Assembly: GCF_900101815.1 (NCBI RefSeq)
Contig: NZ_FNAO01000001.1
Location: 558,001 to 622,000, forward strand
Source: Pricia antarctica
GTDB lineage: Bacteria > Bacteroidota > Bacteroidia > Flavobacteriales > Flavobacteriaceae
Length of the DNA: 64,000 bases
Direction of reading: 5' to 3'
This document shows positions 45,349 to 53,851 of this stretch, in pieces; the first letter of the stretch is position 1, and the number at the start of each line of letters is the position of its first letter. A model generated the notes under the pieces. The model saw nothing but the letters and a program-made list of their open reading frames with translations. It searched no databases and was not told where the DNA came from. Position numbers and translations under genes: made by a program.

Positions 45349-45380
45349 AAAAGCCCATCGTAGCAATGGGCTTTTTTATT
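45349..45380. terminator. Bidirectional terminator between convergent genes
   Basis: AAAGCCCAT pairs exactly with ATGGGCTTT around a seven-base loop, with A and T runs outside. It separates the plus-strand small gene from the minus-strand DUF4837 gene. Confidence 0.9.
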
Positions 45381-45398
45381 GCACTTATTTCTCGAAGC

Positions 45399-46397
45399 CT
45401 ATTTACTTTGTGGGGGTGTCAATTTCAAGGTTTTTAATATGGCCTCCAATTCAAAGATATCGTTCCTTTTTTCGGTGGCGGGTGCGAAGACGAAACCTTC
45501 CAAAACCAACTTTCGGTTGTGCGCCTTATCGTTGAGAATATAGGTCAGAAAAGGCCCTGCCATGGGGTAGTTCTTAATATCCCAAATGCCCCGAACCTCC
45601 ACGCCTTTGATTCCAGCGATTTCTACGGGGAAAACTGCTGGAGCGTACGCAGGCTCCGTTCTCATATAGGTTATTTTACCGGTGATATCGGGCCCGGGAA
45701 TATATTTTTCGCCGATGGAATCGCGCATGGCAATGATATCCTGAACCAAGGTTGAATCGTTATTAAAACTGTTTGCCGGCATTTCGTAAACAATGATATT
45801 TGCCGTTCCTTTTTGTATTTCGCGGTCGATCCAGACGAAGTTATCTTCCTGTTTTCCAACTTTATAGATAGAGGGGACTTTCAACGTAATACCGAACTTC
45901 TCTTGCAGTACCCCTTCTTTGTTCAAGGACCGGTTAAACCGTTTTTGCTGTTCCTCTATTTCCATATCTTTAAAGGCCGCAATAATCTCGTCTGATTCCT
46001 TCGTTATATTGTCAATGATTTCATCTTTGTCGGATCCTTTGATTACACCCACCTTTTGAGGTGTTGCGTACATATCACTTTTGACGTGGCCCACATTTAC
46101 CGTATCTTCCATAACATACAGTATCGAACGAGTACTGCGAATAGATCCCGTGAAGAATTTAGGGGCGATTTGGTCGATACTGAACAGGGGTTCATCCATA
46201 GGCATTCCCAAAACGGGAGCCGCAAAATGCTTTCGGATTGAATCGCCGACCTTGCCTTTCCAAAGTTCGTTGTCGATGACTACGACCATTGAATTAATGG
46301 CCCCGATCGAAGTGGGCAGATACTTTTGGTTTTTGCCTTCGTTGCAGGAGGTTAGGCTCAAGGCGAGAAGTAAAGCTAGTATTCCAAATTGTTTCAT
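45399..46397 (-). CDS. DUF4837-family lipoprotein
   Basis: A 332-residue lipoprotein (MKQFGILALLLALSLTSC, Cys18) of the DUF4837 family. The mature protein has conserved stretches such as MVVVIDNELWKGKVGDSIR and GIKGVEVRGIWDIKNYPMAGPFLTYI (in parts), with no catalytic motif I recognise. It follows the LysM lytic transglycosylase gene on the same strand, as in many flavobacteria, so a role at the cell wall or outer membrane is likely. The upstream gap contains two inverted repeats. Confidence 0.88.
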   Translation of the reverse strand: MKQFGILALLLALSLTSCNEGKNQKYLPTSIGAINSMVVVIDNELWKGKVGDSIRKHFAAPVLGMPMDEPLFSIDQIAPKFFTGSIRSTRSILYVMEDTVNVGHVKSDMYATPQKVGVIKGSDKDEIIDNITKESDEIIAAFKDMEIEEQQKRFNRSLNKEGVLQEKFGITLKVPSIYKVGKQEDNFVWIDREIQKGTANIIVYEMPANSFNNDSTLVQDIIAMRDSIGEKYIPGPDITGKITYMRTEPAYAPAVFPVEIAGIKGVEVRGIWDIKNYPMAGPFLTYILNDKAHNRKLVLEGFVFAPATEKRNDIFELEAILKTLKLTPPQSK

Positions 46398-46412
46398 GGT
46401 CTAAGGTATTGC

Positions 46413-46433
46413 GTTAACCAGCTATTGGTTAAC
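46413..46433. repeat. Inverted repeat upstream of DUF4837 gene
   Basis: GTTAACCA-GCTAT-TGGTTAAC: exact 8-base arms with a 5-base spacer, 15 bases before the ATG at 46397. It may be an operator or a leader hairpin. Confidence 0.55.
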
Positions 46434-46452
46434 TAGTGGTAGGGCAACCGCA

Positions 46453-46472
46453 ATTTTGGGAATACCCAAAAT
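46453..46472. repeat. 20-bp inverted repeat between transglycosylase and DUF4837 genes
   Basis: ATTTTGGG-AATA-CCCAAAAT: exact 8-base arms with a 4-base spacer. No T-run follows directly, so a regulatory site is as likely as a terminator. Confidence 0.55.
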
Positions 46473-46510
46473 ACGATAATCCGACAAACTTGTAACGAAA
46501 TAGCCTTAAT

Positions 46511-48187
46511 TTAGGATGGACAGGCGCACAATTTCAATTTTGTGCCCGGTTTTAGGTTACTACCGCTAATACCGTTCCATTGTCGTAAATTCTCGACGGA
46601 AATTCCCGGATATTTTTTTGATATGGTCCATAGTGAATCACCGCTCTTGACCGTATGTACTTTCGCCCCTGCTGGAATCGAAGTGTTTGCAGCGGCTGTT
46701 GCCCCGTTCGTTACCGCCGTTTCCCCGGGTATCCGCCTTGGATAAATGGTAAGCCGTTGTCCTATTCTGAGATTGTTGCCACGAAGATCGTTCCACTGTT
46801 TGAGTTGGCTCACACCGACTCCGTAGCGTTCCGCAATTCGACCGAGATAGTCGCCACTGCGCACCTTGTAGCGTATTCTGTTCTGCTCCGCTTCTTTAAC
46901 AAGTTGAGGCAGCGGACTCTCATTGCTCTCCAGTTCCTTTTTTACATGCGCATAAATCGCTTCTTCGTTGGTAACGAAAATACCCATGGCATATTTCGGC
47001 AATCGAAGTGTATGCATTTTGCCATCGACGAACGGGATCACATCCAGTTTGTAGGATGGGTTGAGCACCCTCAATTCTTCCTTGCCCACCCCTAAAAGTT
47101 CGGAGACCTGATCGAAGGTAATCAGGCTTTTTACATGTACGGTGTCGGTCTCGAAATAGGCGCGTTCTACTTTATCCCCTTTCAGACCGTGTTCGTCGGC
47201 GTACTCAAAAAGGTACATCGTCGCCAAAAATGCAGGCACGTAACCGGCCGTTTCACGGGGAAGGTAACGGCGAATGTTCCAATAATTTTTATAGCCCCCC
47301 GACCTTCGTATGGCCTTGTTGACATTACCTGGGCCGGAATTATACGCGGCCAAGACCAAATCCCAATCCTCATAAATATCGTAGAGTTGGGATAGAAACT
47401 TACAGGCGGCTTCCGTAGACCTAATCGGATCGCTACGATTATCAACGTAACTCGATACGTCGAGATCGAACTGTTTTCCCGTACCGTACATAAACTGCCA
47501 TAAACCAGTCGCACCGACCCGCGAACGTGCCCTTGGATTCAAGGCGGACTCTACAATGGCCAAGTATTTCATTTCCAAAGGAATGTCGTAATTGTCAAGT
47601 TGCTGTTCAAAAAGCGGAAAGTAGAATTGGCTGACCGTCAACATTTTTTCCATCAGTTCCCTCTTTCTAAAGAGGAAGGATTTGATTACGTTTTCCAAGG
47701 ATGGATTATAGGAAATGTTGAAAGGCGTCTTTTGGTTCAAGCGTTCCAATCGGGCTTTTAAAGTATCGGTAGGCAATGACGTTGGATAGGTCTTATCATA
47801 ATCAAGATGGGAAATCTCACTAAACATTTCATCGGAAAGGGATGCGCTTTCGTAAAGCACCTCCATCCAAAGACTGTCGTACTTTGCTGCTTCCGGAAGA
47901 TCATACAAGGCATATTTACGACCGGCCCCGTCCTGAATCAATTTCAGAACATTGTCGTTAAGCGTCGTATCCGATGCCATTTGTTCCATCTGCTCGACGC
48001 CGTTCATATCCATGGACAACGTATCGACCGGAGACTCCTTATCCTCCGACAAGGTTGTATCCTTATGGGATATTATCAGGGAATCTTTTTCAAATACGCC
48101 TTGGGCGTCTTTTTGTTGCGCCATCAAGGGGACGGCAAAAACCAAACACCAAACCAACGAAAAATACCTACTGCTATTTAGTATCAT
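46511..48187 (-). CDS. Membrane-bound lytic murein transglycosylase with two LysM domains (MltD-like)
   Basis: A 558-residue periplasmic enzyme that cleaves peptidoglycan glycan strands. After a signal peptide (SLVWCLVFAVPLMAQQ) and a variable acidic region comes the GH23 domain: VESALNPRARSRVGATGLWQFM (parts, with the catalytic Glu near 229) and NSGPGNVNKAIRRSGG. Two LysM peptidoglycan-binding motifs follow: RYKVRSGDYLGRIAERYGV (about 445) and HTVKSGDSLWTISKKYPG (about 515). I start at ATG 48187 because it yields a proper signal peptide; the earlier TTG does not. It stands between pgk and DUF4837. Confidence 0.93.
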   Translation of the reverse strand: MILNSSRYFSLVWCLVFAVPLMAQQKDAQGVFEKDSLIISHKDTTLSEDKESPVDTLSMDMNGVEQMEQMASDTTLNDNVLKLIQDGAGRKYALYDLPEAAKYDSLWMEVLYESASLSDEMFSEISHLDYDKTYPTSLPTDTLKARLERLNQKTPFNISYNPSLENVIKSFLFRKRELMEKMLTVSQFYFPLFEQQLDNYDIPLEMKYLAIVESALNPRARSRVGATGLWQFMYGTGKQFDLDVSSYVDNRSDPIRSTEAACKFLSQLYDIYEDWDLVLAAYNSGPGNVNKAIRRSGGYKNYWNIRRYLPRETAGYVPAFLATMYLFEYADEHGLKGDKVERAYFETDTVHVKSLITFDQVSELLGVGKEELRVLNPSYKLDVIPFVDGKMHTLRLPKYAMGIFVTNEEAIYAHVKKELESNESPLPQLVKEAEQNRIRYKVRSGDYLGRIAERYGVGVSQLKQWNDLRGNNLRIGQRLTIYPRRIPGETAVTNGATAAANTSIPAGAKVHTVKSGDSLWTISKKYPGISVENLRQWNGISGSNLKPGTKLKLCACPS

Positions 48188-48306
48188 ATCTATTTGCGAA
48201 TTGAGGGAACTTAAGGCTAAACCACACCATGACAATCTAGTGTTAGGTTAAGGGTCTGCCTAGAACTACGGGCTTGAATCCTAAAGTCCGTTTACCGATA
48301 ACGCAC

Positions 48307-49500
48307 TTATTCGCCGATTATTGCAGCGATTCCCGGCAGCGTTTTTCCCTCTAGGCTTTCTAGCATGGCGCCGCCTCCCGTAGAAACGTAACTTACCTTA
48401 TTCTCGAATCCGAATTGCTTGACCGCTGCAACAGAATCTCCGCCGCCGACCAAGGAAAACGCACCATTTTGAGTAGCTTCGTCGATAGCTTTTCCGACCG
48501 CAATGGTGCCTTTGGCAAAGCTTTCCATTTCGAAGACTCCAACAGGACCATTCCACAAAATGGTCTTGGCTTTTAGGATAACCTCCTTGAAATTATCCAA
48601 AGTTTTGGGACCGGCATCTAGGCCTTGCCATCCGTCCGGAATTTTATCTACATCGACCACCTTGGTGTTTGCGTCATTGGCAAAGTCATCGGCGGCCAAC
48701 ACATCTACCGGAAGATGTACTTCCACTCCCTTTTCCTTGGCCTGCTTTAAAATATCCATGGCCAGATCCATCTTGTCGTCTTCACAGATAGAGTCACCTA
48801 TCTGACCGCCTTTCGCCTTGACAAAAGTATAGGTCATTCCTCCACCAATAATAAGATGGTCGACCTTGTCCAATATATTCTCGATGATGGTAATCTTCGA
48901 GGAAACCTTAGCTCCGCCTAAAATTGCCAAAATAGGTTTCTCTCCCGTTTCCATCACTTTGTCGATGGCCTCGATTTCCTTGGCCATTAAATAGCCGAAA
49001 CATTTATTATCCGGAAAAAACTGGGCCACGGCCGTCGTGGAGGCATGTGCACGATGGGCAGTTCCAAAGGCGTCGTTTACGTAGATATCGCCCAATTTTG
49101 AAAGCTGCTCGGCAAAAGTTGCATCGCCCGCTTCCTCCTCGGCGTGAAAACGAAGGTTCTCTAACAATAGCACCTCTCCCGGCTGCAAAGCGGCGACCGC
49201 ATTTTCGACACTTTTACCAACACAGTCATCGACGAATTTAATTTTTACACCGATGATCTGGGAAACCGTATCTACAATATGTTCTAACGAGAGGTCAGGA
49301 TTCGATTGGCCTTTAGGTCTGCCCAAATGACTCATTAAAACGGCACTGCCACCGTCTTCCAGAATTTTGATTAGGGTAGGTTTAGCGGCCTCGATACGGT
49401 TGGTATCCGTAACTGTAAAACTGCCGTTTAAGGGCACATTGAAATCTACTCGGACCAGTGCTTTTTTATCCTTAAAATTAAAATCGTCTATCGTTTTCAT
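48307..49500 (-). CDS. pgk: Phosphoglycerate kinase
   Basis: A 397-residue glycolytic enzyme that transfers phosphate from 1,3-bisphosphoglycerate to ADP. Signatures: [13 protein letters not shown] near the N-terminus, [40 protein letters not shown] (about 180-200), and the nucleotide-binding end [14 protein letters not shown] and [19 protein letters not shown]. Length is normal. A -7 box lies 25 bases before the ATG. Confidence 0.98.
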   Translation of the reverse strand: MKTIDDFNFKDKKALVRVDFNVPLNGSFTVTDTNRIEAAKPTLIKILEDGGSAVLMSHLGRPKGQSNPDLSLEHIVDTVSQIIGVKIKFVDDCVGKSVENAVAALQPGEVLLLENLRFHAEEEAGDATFAEQLSKLGDIYVNDAFGTAHRAHASTTAVAQFFPDNKCFGYLMAKEIEAIDKVMETGEKPILAILGGAKVSSKITIIENILDKVDHLIIGGGMTYTFVKAKGGQIGDSICEDDKMDLAMDILKQAKEKGVEVHLPVDVLAADDFANDANTKVVDVDKIPDGWQGLDAGPKTLDNFKEVILKAKTILWNGPVGVFEMESFAKGTIAVGKAIDEATQNGAFSLVGGGDSVAAVKQFGFENKVSYVSTGGGAMLESLEGKTLPGIAAIIGE

Positions 49501-49525
49501 GCTTTTCTTGGTTTTATGGGATTAG

Positions 49526-49533
49526 CAAATGTA
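49526..49533 (-). promoter_or_regulatory. pgk: -7 promoter box for pgk
   Basis: TACATTTG on the minus strand matches TAnnTTTG exactly, 25 bases before the pgk ATG. Confidence 0.5.
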
Positions 49534-49542
49534 AGGAAAAAT

Positions 49543-49608
49543 CGCCTTTCGTCTTACGCGATACGCCAATCGCAAAAAAAAGAAGCGTATAGCGTATAGC
49601 GATAGGCG
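49543..49608. repeat. Imperfect inverted repeat in the pgk/holB divergent region
   Basis: Two 24-base arms (49543-49566 and 49585-49608) match at 19 positions when one is reverse complemented; the left arm contains CTTACGCGATACGC and the right contains GCGTATAGCGTATAGC. An A-rich 18-base loop lies between. The right arm also holds a tandem GCGTATA repeat. It could be a dispersed palindromic repeat or a regulatory hairpin. Confidence 0.55.
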
Positions 49609-49624
49609 AACCGCGCAAAAACCT

Positions 49625-49632
49625 TATCTTTA
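49625..49632 (+). promoter_or_regulatory. Near-consensus -7 box at the holB-like start
   Basis: TATCTTTA differs from TAnnTTTG at one base and lies 4 bases before the ATG at 49637, the same distance as the box in front of gltX. A leaderless transcript would result. Confidence 0.3.
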
Positions 49633-49636
49633 CGGT

Positions 49637-50800
49637 ATGTTGTTCAAAGACATTCTAGGCTTATCCCATATCAAGAAACATTTGGCCACCAGCGCCGATG
49701 CTGGGCGTATTCCGCATGCGCAATTGTTCGTCGGGCCAGAAGGTTCGGGCACCTTACCGATGGCCCTGGCCTACGCGCAATATATTATCTGTGCCAATTT
49801 GGATGAAGAAAATACGGGCAAAAATCAGGCGTGCAACCTCAAATTCAATACCCTCTCCCACCCTGATATGCATTTTGCCTATCCGGTGTCGAATTCCGAT
49901 AAAATAAAAAGTCATGCGGTAAGCGACCACTATATCGCACAATGGCGCGCTTTTGTGAAAGAACAGCCTTACGGAAACCTGTTCGATTGGTACCGCCTTA
50001 TTGGTATCGAAAAAAAACAGGGTCAAATTGGTGTGGACGAAGCCCAGGAAGTGGTCAAAAAACTGGCACTCAAATCCTACGAAGGCGGTTATAAGGTGAT
50101 GCTGATCTGGATGGCCGAAAAAATGAACCTGTCTGCTTCGAACAAGCTTCTGAAACTTATCGAAGAGCCCCCTAACAATACCGTTTTTATCTTGATTGTG
50201 GAAGACGAGGAACAGGTAATCCAGACCATCCGCTCTCGCTGCCAGGTCTTACATTTTCCCCCTTTGGCGGAAGCGGCCATGGCGAACGCCCTTGTTGAAA
50301 AAGGATTGGTACGGGAAGAAGCCCTCCGAATCGCCCATGAGGCCGATGGCAACTTCAATAAGGCCTTGGACCTCATGAACAAAGATTCCGAAGACCTCGT
50401 TTTCGAAAAGTGGTTCGTGCAATGGGTGCGCAGCGCTTTTAAGGCCAAGGGAAACAAAGCGGCTATTCATGAACTCATACTTTGGGGCGAAGAGGTCGCC
50501 AAGACCGGTAGGGAGACCCAAAAGAATTTTTTACAGTATTGCCTTACGGTGATGCGTCAAGCCCTACTAATAAACTTCAACACCAACGAACTGGCCTTTA
50601 TGCGTATTCACGTAGACGGCTTTCAACTGGATAAATTCGCGCCCTTCGTTCACGAGAACAACATTACGGAAATCGTCGATGAGCTAGAAAAAGCCATCTA
50701 TCACATCGAGCGAAACGGCAATTCTAAAATCATCTTGACGGATCTGTCAATCAAACTTACCCGGCTTTTACACCGGCCCGCACAACCCATACTAGCTTAG
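49637..50800 (+). CDS. holB: DNA polymerase III delta-prime-like clamp-loader subunit
   Basis: A 387-residue AAA+ clamp-loader protein. The N-terminus FKDILGLSHIKKHLATSADAGRIPHAQLF is typical, as are GQIGVDEAQEVVKKLALKSYEGGYKVMLIWMAEKMN (in parts), SNKLLKLIEEPPNNTVFIL and the SRC motif in TIRSRCQVL. The P-loop reads GPEGSGTLP where an active loader has GxxGxGKT, so the Lys is missing and ATP binding is probably lost, as in other delta-prime subunits. It is divergent from pgk. Confidence 0.9.
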   Translation: MLFKDILGLSHIKKHLATSADAGRIPHAQLFVGPEGSGTLPMALAYAQYIICANLDEENTGKNQACNLKFNTLSHPDMHFAYPVSNSDKIKSHAVSDHYIAQWRAFVKEQPYGNLFDWYRLIGIEKKQGQIGVDEAQEVVKKLALKSYEGGYKVMLIWMAEKMNLSASNKLLKLIEEPPNNTVFILIVEDEEQVIQTIRSRCQVLHFPPLAEAAMANALVEKGLVREEALRIAHEADGNFNKALDLMNKDSEDLVFEKWFVQWVRSAFKAKGNKAAIHELILWGEEVAKTGRETQKNFLQYCLTVMRQALLINFNTNELAFMRIHVDGFQLDKFAPFVHENNITEIVDELEKAIYHIERNGNSKIILTDLSIKLTRLLHRPAQPILA

Positions 50801-50844
50801 CTATTAAAAATCAGCAAGAAATCTGTCTTACTCAAACCCAATTT

Positions 50845-51240
50845 ATGGAAAACCTAGCAAGCCACGCCACCGAAAACTTAATCCTGATTTTTTTGATTAT
50901 CGTCTTTCTCCAAAGCAGTATAGATAAGGTCTTCGATTGGAAAGGCAACCTATCGTTTCTGAAAGATCATTTTGCCGACACCCCATTGGTTGATTTAACA
51001 CCATTTTTATTGGGCACGGTACTGTTGTCGGAAATGGTGGCCGGTCTATTATGTTCTGCCGGATTGTTTCAGCTCGCAGTATTCAATGAAACCGATATCG
51101 CATTTTATGGGGCAATTATGGCCTGTATATCCCTTTTGATGTTGCTTTTCGGGCAACGTCTGGCCAAGGACTATGAAGGGGCCAAGACCATTGCGGTGTA
51201 CTTTATACCGGCCGTCTTTCTTGTCTTTTTGTTGCAGTAA
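50845..51240 (+). CDS. DoxX-like small membrane protein
   Basis: A 131-residue protein with four hydrophobic helices (about 10-28, 52-75, 80-103 and 113-130). The helix pattern and the motif FLQSSIDKVFDWKGN near the first helix resemble DoxX/DoxD-like proteins. No enzymatic motif. It begins 44 bases after the holB-like stop on the same strand and ends one base before a strong bidirectional terminator. Confidence 0.75.
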   Translation: MENLASHATENLILIFLIIVFLQSSIDKVFDWKGNLSFLKDHFADTPLVDLTPFLLGTVLLSEMVAGLLCSAGLFQLAVFNETDIAFYGAIMACISLLMLLFGQRLAKDYEGAKTIAVYFIPAVFLVFLLQ

Positions 51241-51283
51241 CGAATAGGCCCCAAAGGTTTTAGAAATCTTTGGGGCCTATTCG
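51241..51283. terminator. Strong bidirectional terminator
   Basis: CGAATAGGCCCCAAAG (51241-51256) pairs exactly over 16 bases with 51268-51283 around an 11-base loop. It separates convergent genes. The T-run is short, so its strength rests on the G/C-rich stem. Confidence 0.85.
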
Positions 51284-51321
51284 AATCATGCTTGCTGCGC
51301 TTGGCGCAAAGCCTGCGACTT

Positions 51322-51849
51322 TTACTTTTTATACTTGTCGTTCAAAAGCTTCACCACCTCATCGGTAAGATCGTTGGTTTCCTCACCGTAGAGCACGCTG
51401 CCACCATCTCCCCCGCCAAGAATATAGGTATACCCGTTCGCCTTGCCGTAAGCTTGGACCTCTTTTTTCACCTTGCCCACAATACTGTCCATTTCGGTCT
51501 GGCCAGCGGCCTGCAGCTGCTGGTCCTCTTGTTGCAACTGTTGACCGATCATTTGGCCCCGCTGTTGCATTTGGCCATATTGCTCCTGGGCTTTTTTCTG
51601 CGACATCTTTTCCGCCTCTGCTTGAAAGGCCTGTGCTTCTACTTGAAAGGCCTGTGAGATACTATCCCTCTTTTTGTTCAGGGCATCCGCTTTAACTTTG
51701 AAGTCCGCCTCAACATCGATTTTCTCCTGATATTCATTCATCAGTTTTACGTTATCGACATATCCGATCTTCGCTTGCTGGCAAGAAGCCAATCCGAAGA
51801 CCGCAAAAACCAAAAATATTTTACCTATACTACTTCCTTTTGTTTCCAT
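51322..51849 (-). CDS. OmpH/Skp-family periplasmic chaperone
   Basis: A 175-residue protein with a lipobox-like N-terminus (FLVFAVFGLASC, Cys23) followed by KIGYVDNVKLMNEY, the typical OmpH beginning. Long coiled-coil helices rich in Gln, Glu and Lys (about 45-125) form the tentacles, and a short beta segment near GYTYILGGGDGGSVLYG closes the body. It would hold unfolded outer-membrane proteins in the periplasm. Unlike classic Skp it seems to be lipid-anchored. Confidence 0.87.
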   Translation of the reverse strand: METKGSSIGKIFLVFAVFGLASCQQAKIGYVDNVKLMNEYQEKIDVEADFKVKADALNKKRDSISQAFQVEAQAFQAEAEKMSQKKAQEQYGQMQQRGQMIGQQLQQEDQQLQAAGQTEMDSIVGKVKKEVQAYGKANGYTYILGGGDGGSVLYGEETNDLTDEVVKLLNDKYKK

Positions 51850-51900
51850 TTTGATTTCTTCTATTTAAAATAATACTCTTTTATGCCAATTTTGGCTGCG

Positions 51901-51908
51901 CAAAAATA
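51901..51908 (-). promoter_or_regulatory. -7 promoter box for the OmpH-like gene
   Basis: TATTTTTG on the minus strand matches TAnnTTTG exactly, 51 bases before the ATG at 51849. Confidence 0.4.
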
Positions 51909-52155
51909 GAAAAGCTTTTTGAAAGGATATAGGGGAATGTCAAGAGAAATCCCTTTACTCCATATTTAGCTTTTTTCTGCAGTTAAGATCCATTTAAGGC
52001 CGATAAGTTCATTCTATCGTAAATTCTTTAGTAATCAATGAAAGCTATTGGAACCGGCCTATTAAAAAGCCCTGATTTGAAGTTTCGGCAAATAAATGAC
52101 CCCACGGTTTGCCGGCGCAAAAGGCTTTCTTAAAAGTCCTAATTTTAGGTTTTGA

Positions 52156-52210
52156 TGGCCGAACATGGTTTTTGGATACCTTAAGGGTTATCAAACACCA
52201 TCTTCGGCCA
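52156..52210. repeat. 55-bp imperfect hairpin downstream of the methyltransferase gene
   Basis: Two 25-base arms match at 20 positions: the left begins TGGCCGAACATGGT and the right ends ACCATCTTCGGCCA, with a TTAAG loop inside the self-complementary CCTTAAGG. It lies 30 bases after the methyltransferase stop (minus strand), without a T-run. The rest of 51909-52240 contains no gene that I can support. Confidence 0.6.
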
Positions 52211-52240
52211 GGAAAATCAAGAATAAGTACTGAACCCGAA

Positions 52241-53086
52241 TTAAACATCTTCTACTAGGTTACCCTTTTGAAGAATATAAATAATTGAAGAATGCTCTTT
52301 GGTCCACCAGCCGTTAATGTTGGAAAGCAACCCCAAGAAAAAAGCTTTTATAAAATTTTGTTTGCCTGTTTTATATTTTTCGGAAAGCAATGAAACATAG
52401 AAGGCATCAAAAATCATAGGTTTGGTTTGTACAACTTTCATTCCGTGTTTGGCGAATACCTTTTCAATGGAAGTTCTTGAAAAATGCCACAGGTGACGAG
52501 GTACGTCATAAGCGGCCCAAAACTCCTGATAATGTCTTGCATCATACGATTTAAAGTTCGGGACGGCGATAAGCATCGTGCCATCATCCTTCAATCGCCT
52601 CACGAGTTGTAAAATCTGATTCTCTAAATCCGGTAAATGTTCAAGTACATGCCACAACGTAATAATTTGGAACTGCTTTTTGGGCAGTGCGTCCATATCG
52701 CGAAGCAGCTCCATTCGCTTTTCCCGTGACCGCATTCGGGCATCACGATTGGGCTCCACCCCTGCTACGGACCAACCCTTTTTTTTGGCAGCCAACAGAA
52801 ATTCACCAGTACCGGCACCAAAATCCAAAAGTGATTTATTATGGTTCGCATAGCTGCTGATGAGTCGTGTTTTCATCCAAAGACTAAAAGTTTTAACCCC
52901 TTGATAGATTTTATCCGAAAATGTAGTATGGGCATCGGTGTGTGAGATGTAAGCTTCGCTCTGGTAATACGCTTCCAGATTTTCCGGTTGAGGCCGGGTT
53001 ACCAGCATTTGTAAATCTTCGTCGAGCAGCAATTCAAAGGCTTCACCGGTAACCGAGAAATCCTTAGTTCTTAAAAACAGTTTCAT
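52241..53086 (-). CDS. Class I SAM-dependent methyltransferase
   Basis: A 281-residue methyltransferase (Methyltransf_23 type). The SAM-binding motif is SLLDFGAGTGEFLLAAKKKG (about 85-104), followed by VEPNRDARMRSREK, ITLWHVLEHLPD (about 141-152) and MLIAVPNFKSYDARHY. The N-terminal 60 residues look like a small lead-in domain. The substrate is unknown; related genes often modify lipids or glycans. Its start overlaps the upstream lipoprotein gene by 23 bases, which suggests coupled translation. Confidence 0.88.
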   Translation of the reverse strand: MKLFLRTKDFSVTGEAFELLLDEDLQMLVTRPQPENLEAYYQSEAYISHTDAHTTFSDKIYQGVKTFSLWMKTRLISSYANHNKSLLDFGAGTGEFLLAAKKKGWSVAGVEPNRDARMRSREKRMELLRDMDALPKKQFQIITLWHVLEHLPDLENQILQLVRRLKDDGTMLIAVPNFKSYDARHYQEFWAAYDVPRHLWHFSRTSIEKVFAKHGMKVVQTKPMIFDAFYVSLLSEKYKTGKQNFIKAFFLGLLSNINGWWTKEHSSIIYILQKGNLVEDV

Positions 53087-53606
53087 TATAGTTATGGGTA
53101 ATCAGGTATTCTTGCTTCAAAGTTCGAAGATACTTTAAAACCGCTTCCCTTGAAAGCGCATTGAATTGTAAACAGTCTTTTTCCAAATCGCTGTATACCT
53201 CTATGGCAATATACCAATGTCCCTTTCTATTGCCGTACGAATCTTCGAATAGCGGACCTATGCCGGCATCATCAAGCATGGCGTCGGCAAACATAACTCC
53301 TAGATTGACTACTTTGGTTGGAATCTCAACCTCATAAAAAGAGAAAAAGTATTGAGTGTTGTTAAGTATAAACGGAACATCATCATAGACATTTTCATCA
53401 TTCAACTGAAACTTGGTGTCGACATAGTTATAAAAATGGTCGCTCTCTTTAGGGTCTTCAAAAACGAACATTTCTCTCTTGGGAAGGCTTTTTTTAAACT
53501 TCTTTCCACGGGTTACTTTATAATCGTCGATGTTAGGAGCGATGCGGATGGGAATGCAAGATTGCGCAGTAATAAGGATGATAAATAGGATGAGGGTTTT
53601 TTTCAT
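53064..53606 (-). CDS. Hypothetical lipoprotein
   Basis: A 180-residue lipoprotein (MKKTLILFIILITAQSC, Cys17). The mature protein is of mixed alpha/beta type with conserved-looking YYNYVDTKFQ-like and GHWYIAIEVYSDLEKDCL segments. I do not recognise a family. I start at ATG 53606, which gives the signal peptide, and not at the upstream TTG. The end overlaps the methyltransferase start, so the two products may act in one process. Confidence 0.75.
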   Translation of the reverse strand: MKKTLILFIILITAQSCIPIRIAPNIDDYKVTRGKKFKKSLPKREMFVFEDPKESDHFYNYVDTKFQLNDENVYDDVPFILNNTQYFFSFYEVEIPTKVVNLGVMFADAMLDDAGIGPLFEDSYGNRKGHWYIAIEVYSDLEKDCLQFNALSREAVLKYLRTLKQEYLITHNYNETVFKN

Positions 53607-53827
53607 TTTTGCCCAAAATATAGTACTTGAAAATACAATATGAAAAATTGCACCAAAGGCAAGGCAGCCCTTCTGCCCTTCGCGGGGTCCGAACTGTATA
53701 ATCTCAAAATCACCAGTAAACGGGATGGTTAACAAATTGCTAATTGGGGGCTAAATTCGAAAAAGAAAATTGAACTCTAAATAGGATTCCCCCCTAGGAT
53801 TCCTTGTCTACATTCCCAAAAAATTCA

Positions 53828-53843
53828 GGTTCCACGTGGAACA
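53828..53843. other. parS-like site 1
   Basis: GGTTCCACGTGGAACA matches the widespread ParB-binding consensus TGTTnCACGTGnAACA at all fixed positions except the first. The 14-base core GTTCCACGTGGAAC is an exact palindrome. It lies 9 bases beyond the mnmG stop codon. Confidence 0.7.
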
Positions 53844-53851
53844 TGAATGTA

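Noticed and set aside
52045-52248. 67-residue minus-strand ORF
   Set aside because: It overlaps the 55-bp hairpin and the end of the methyltransferase gene and lacks any coding feature.
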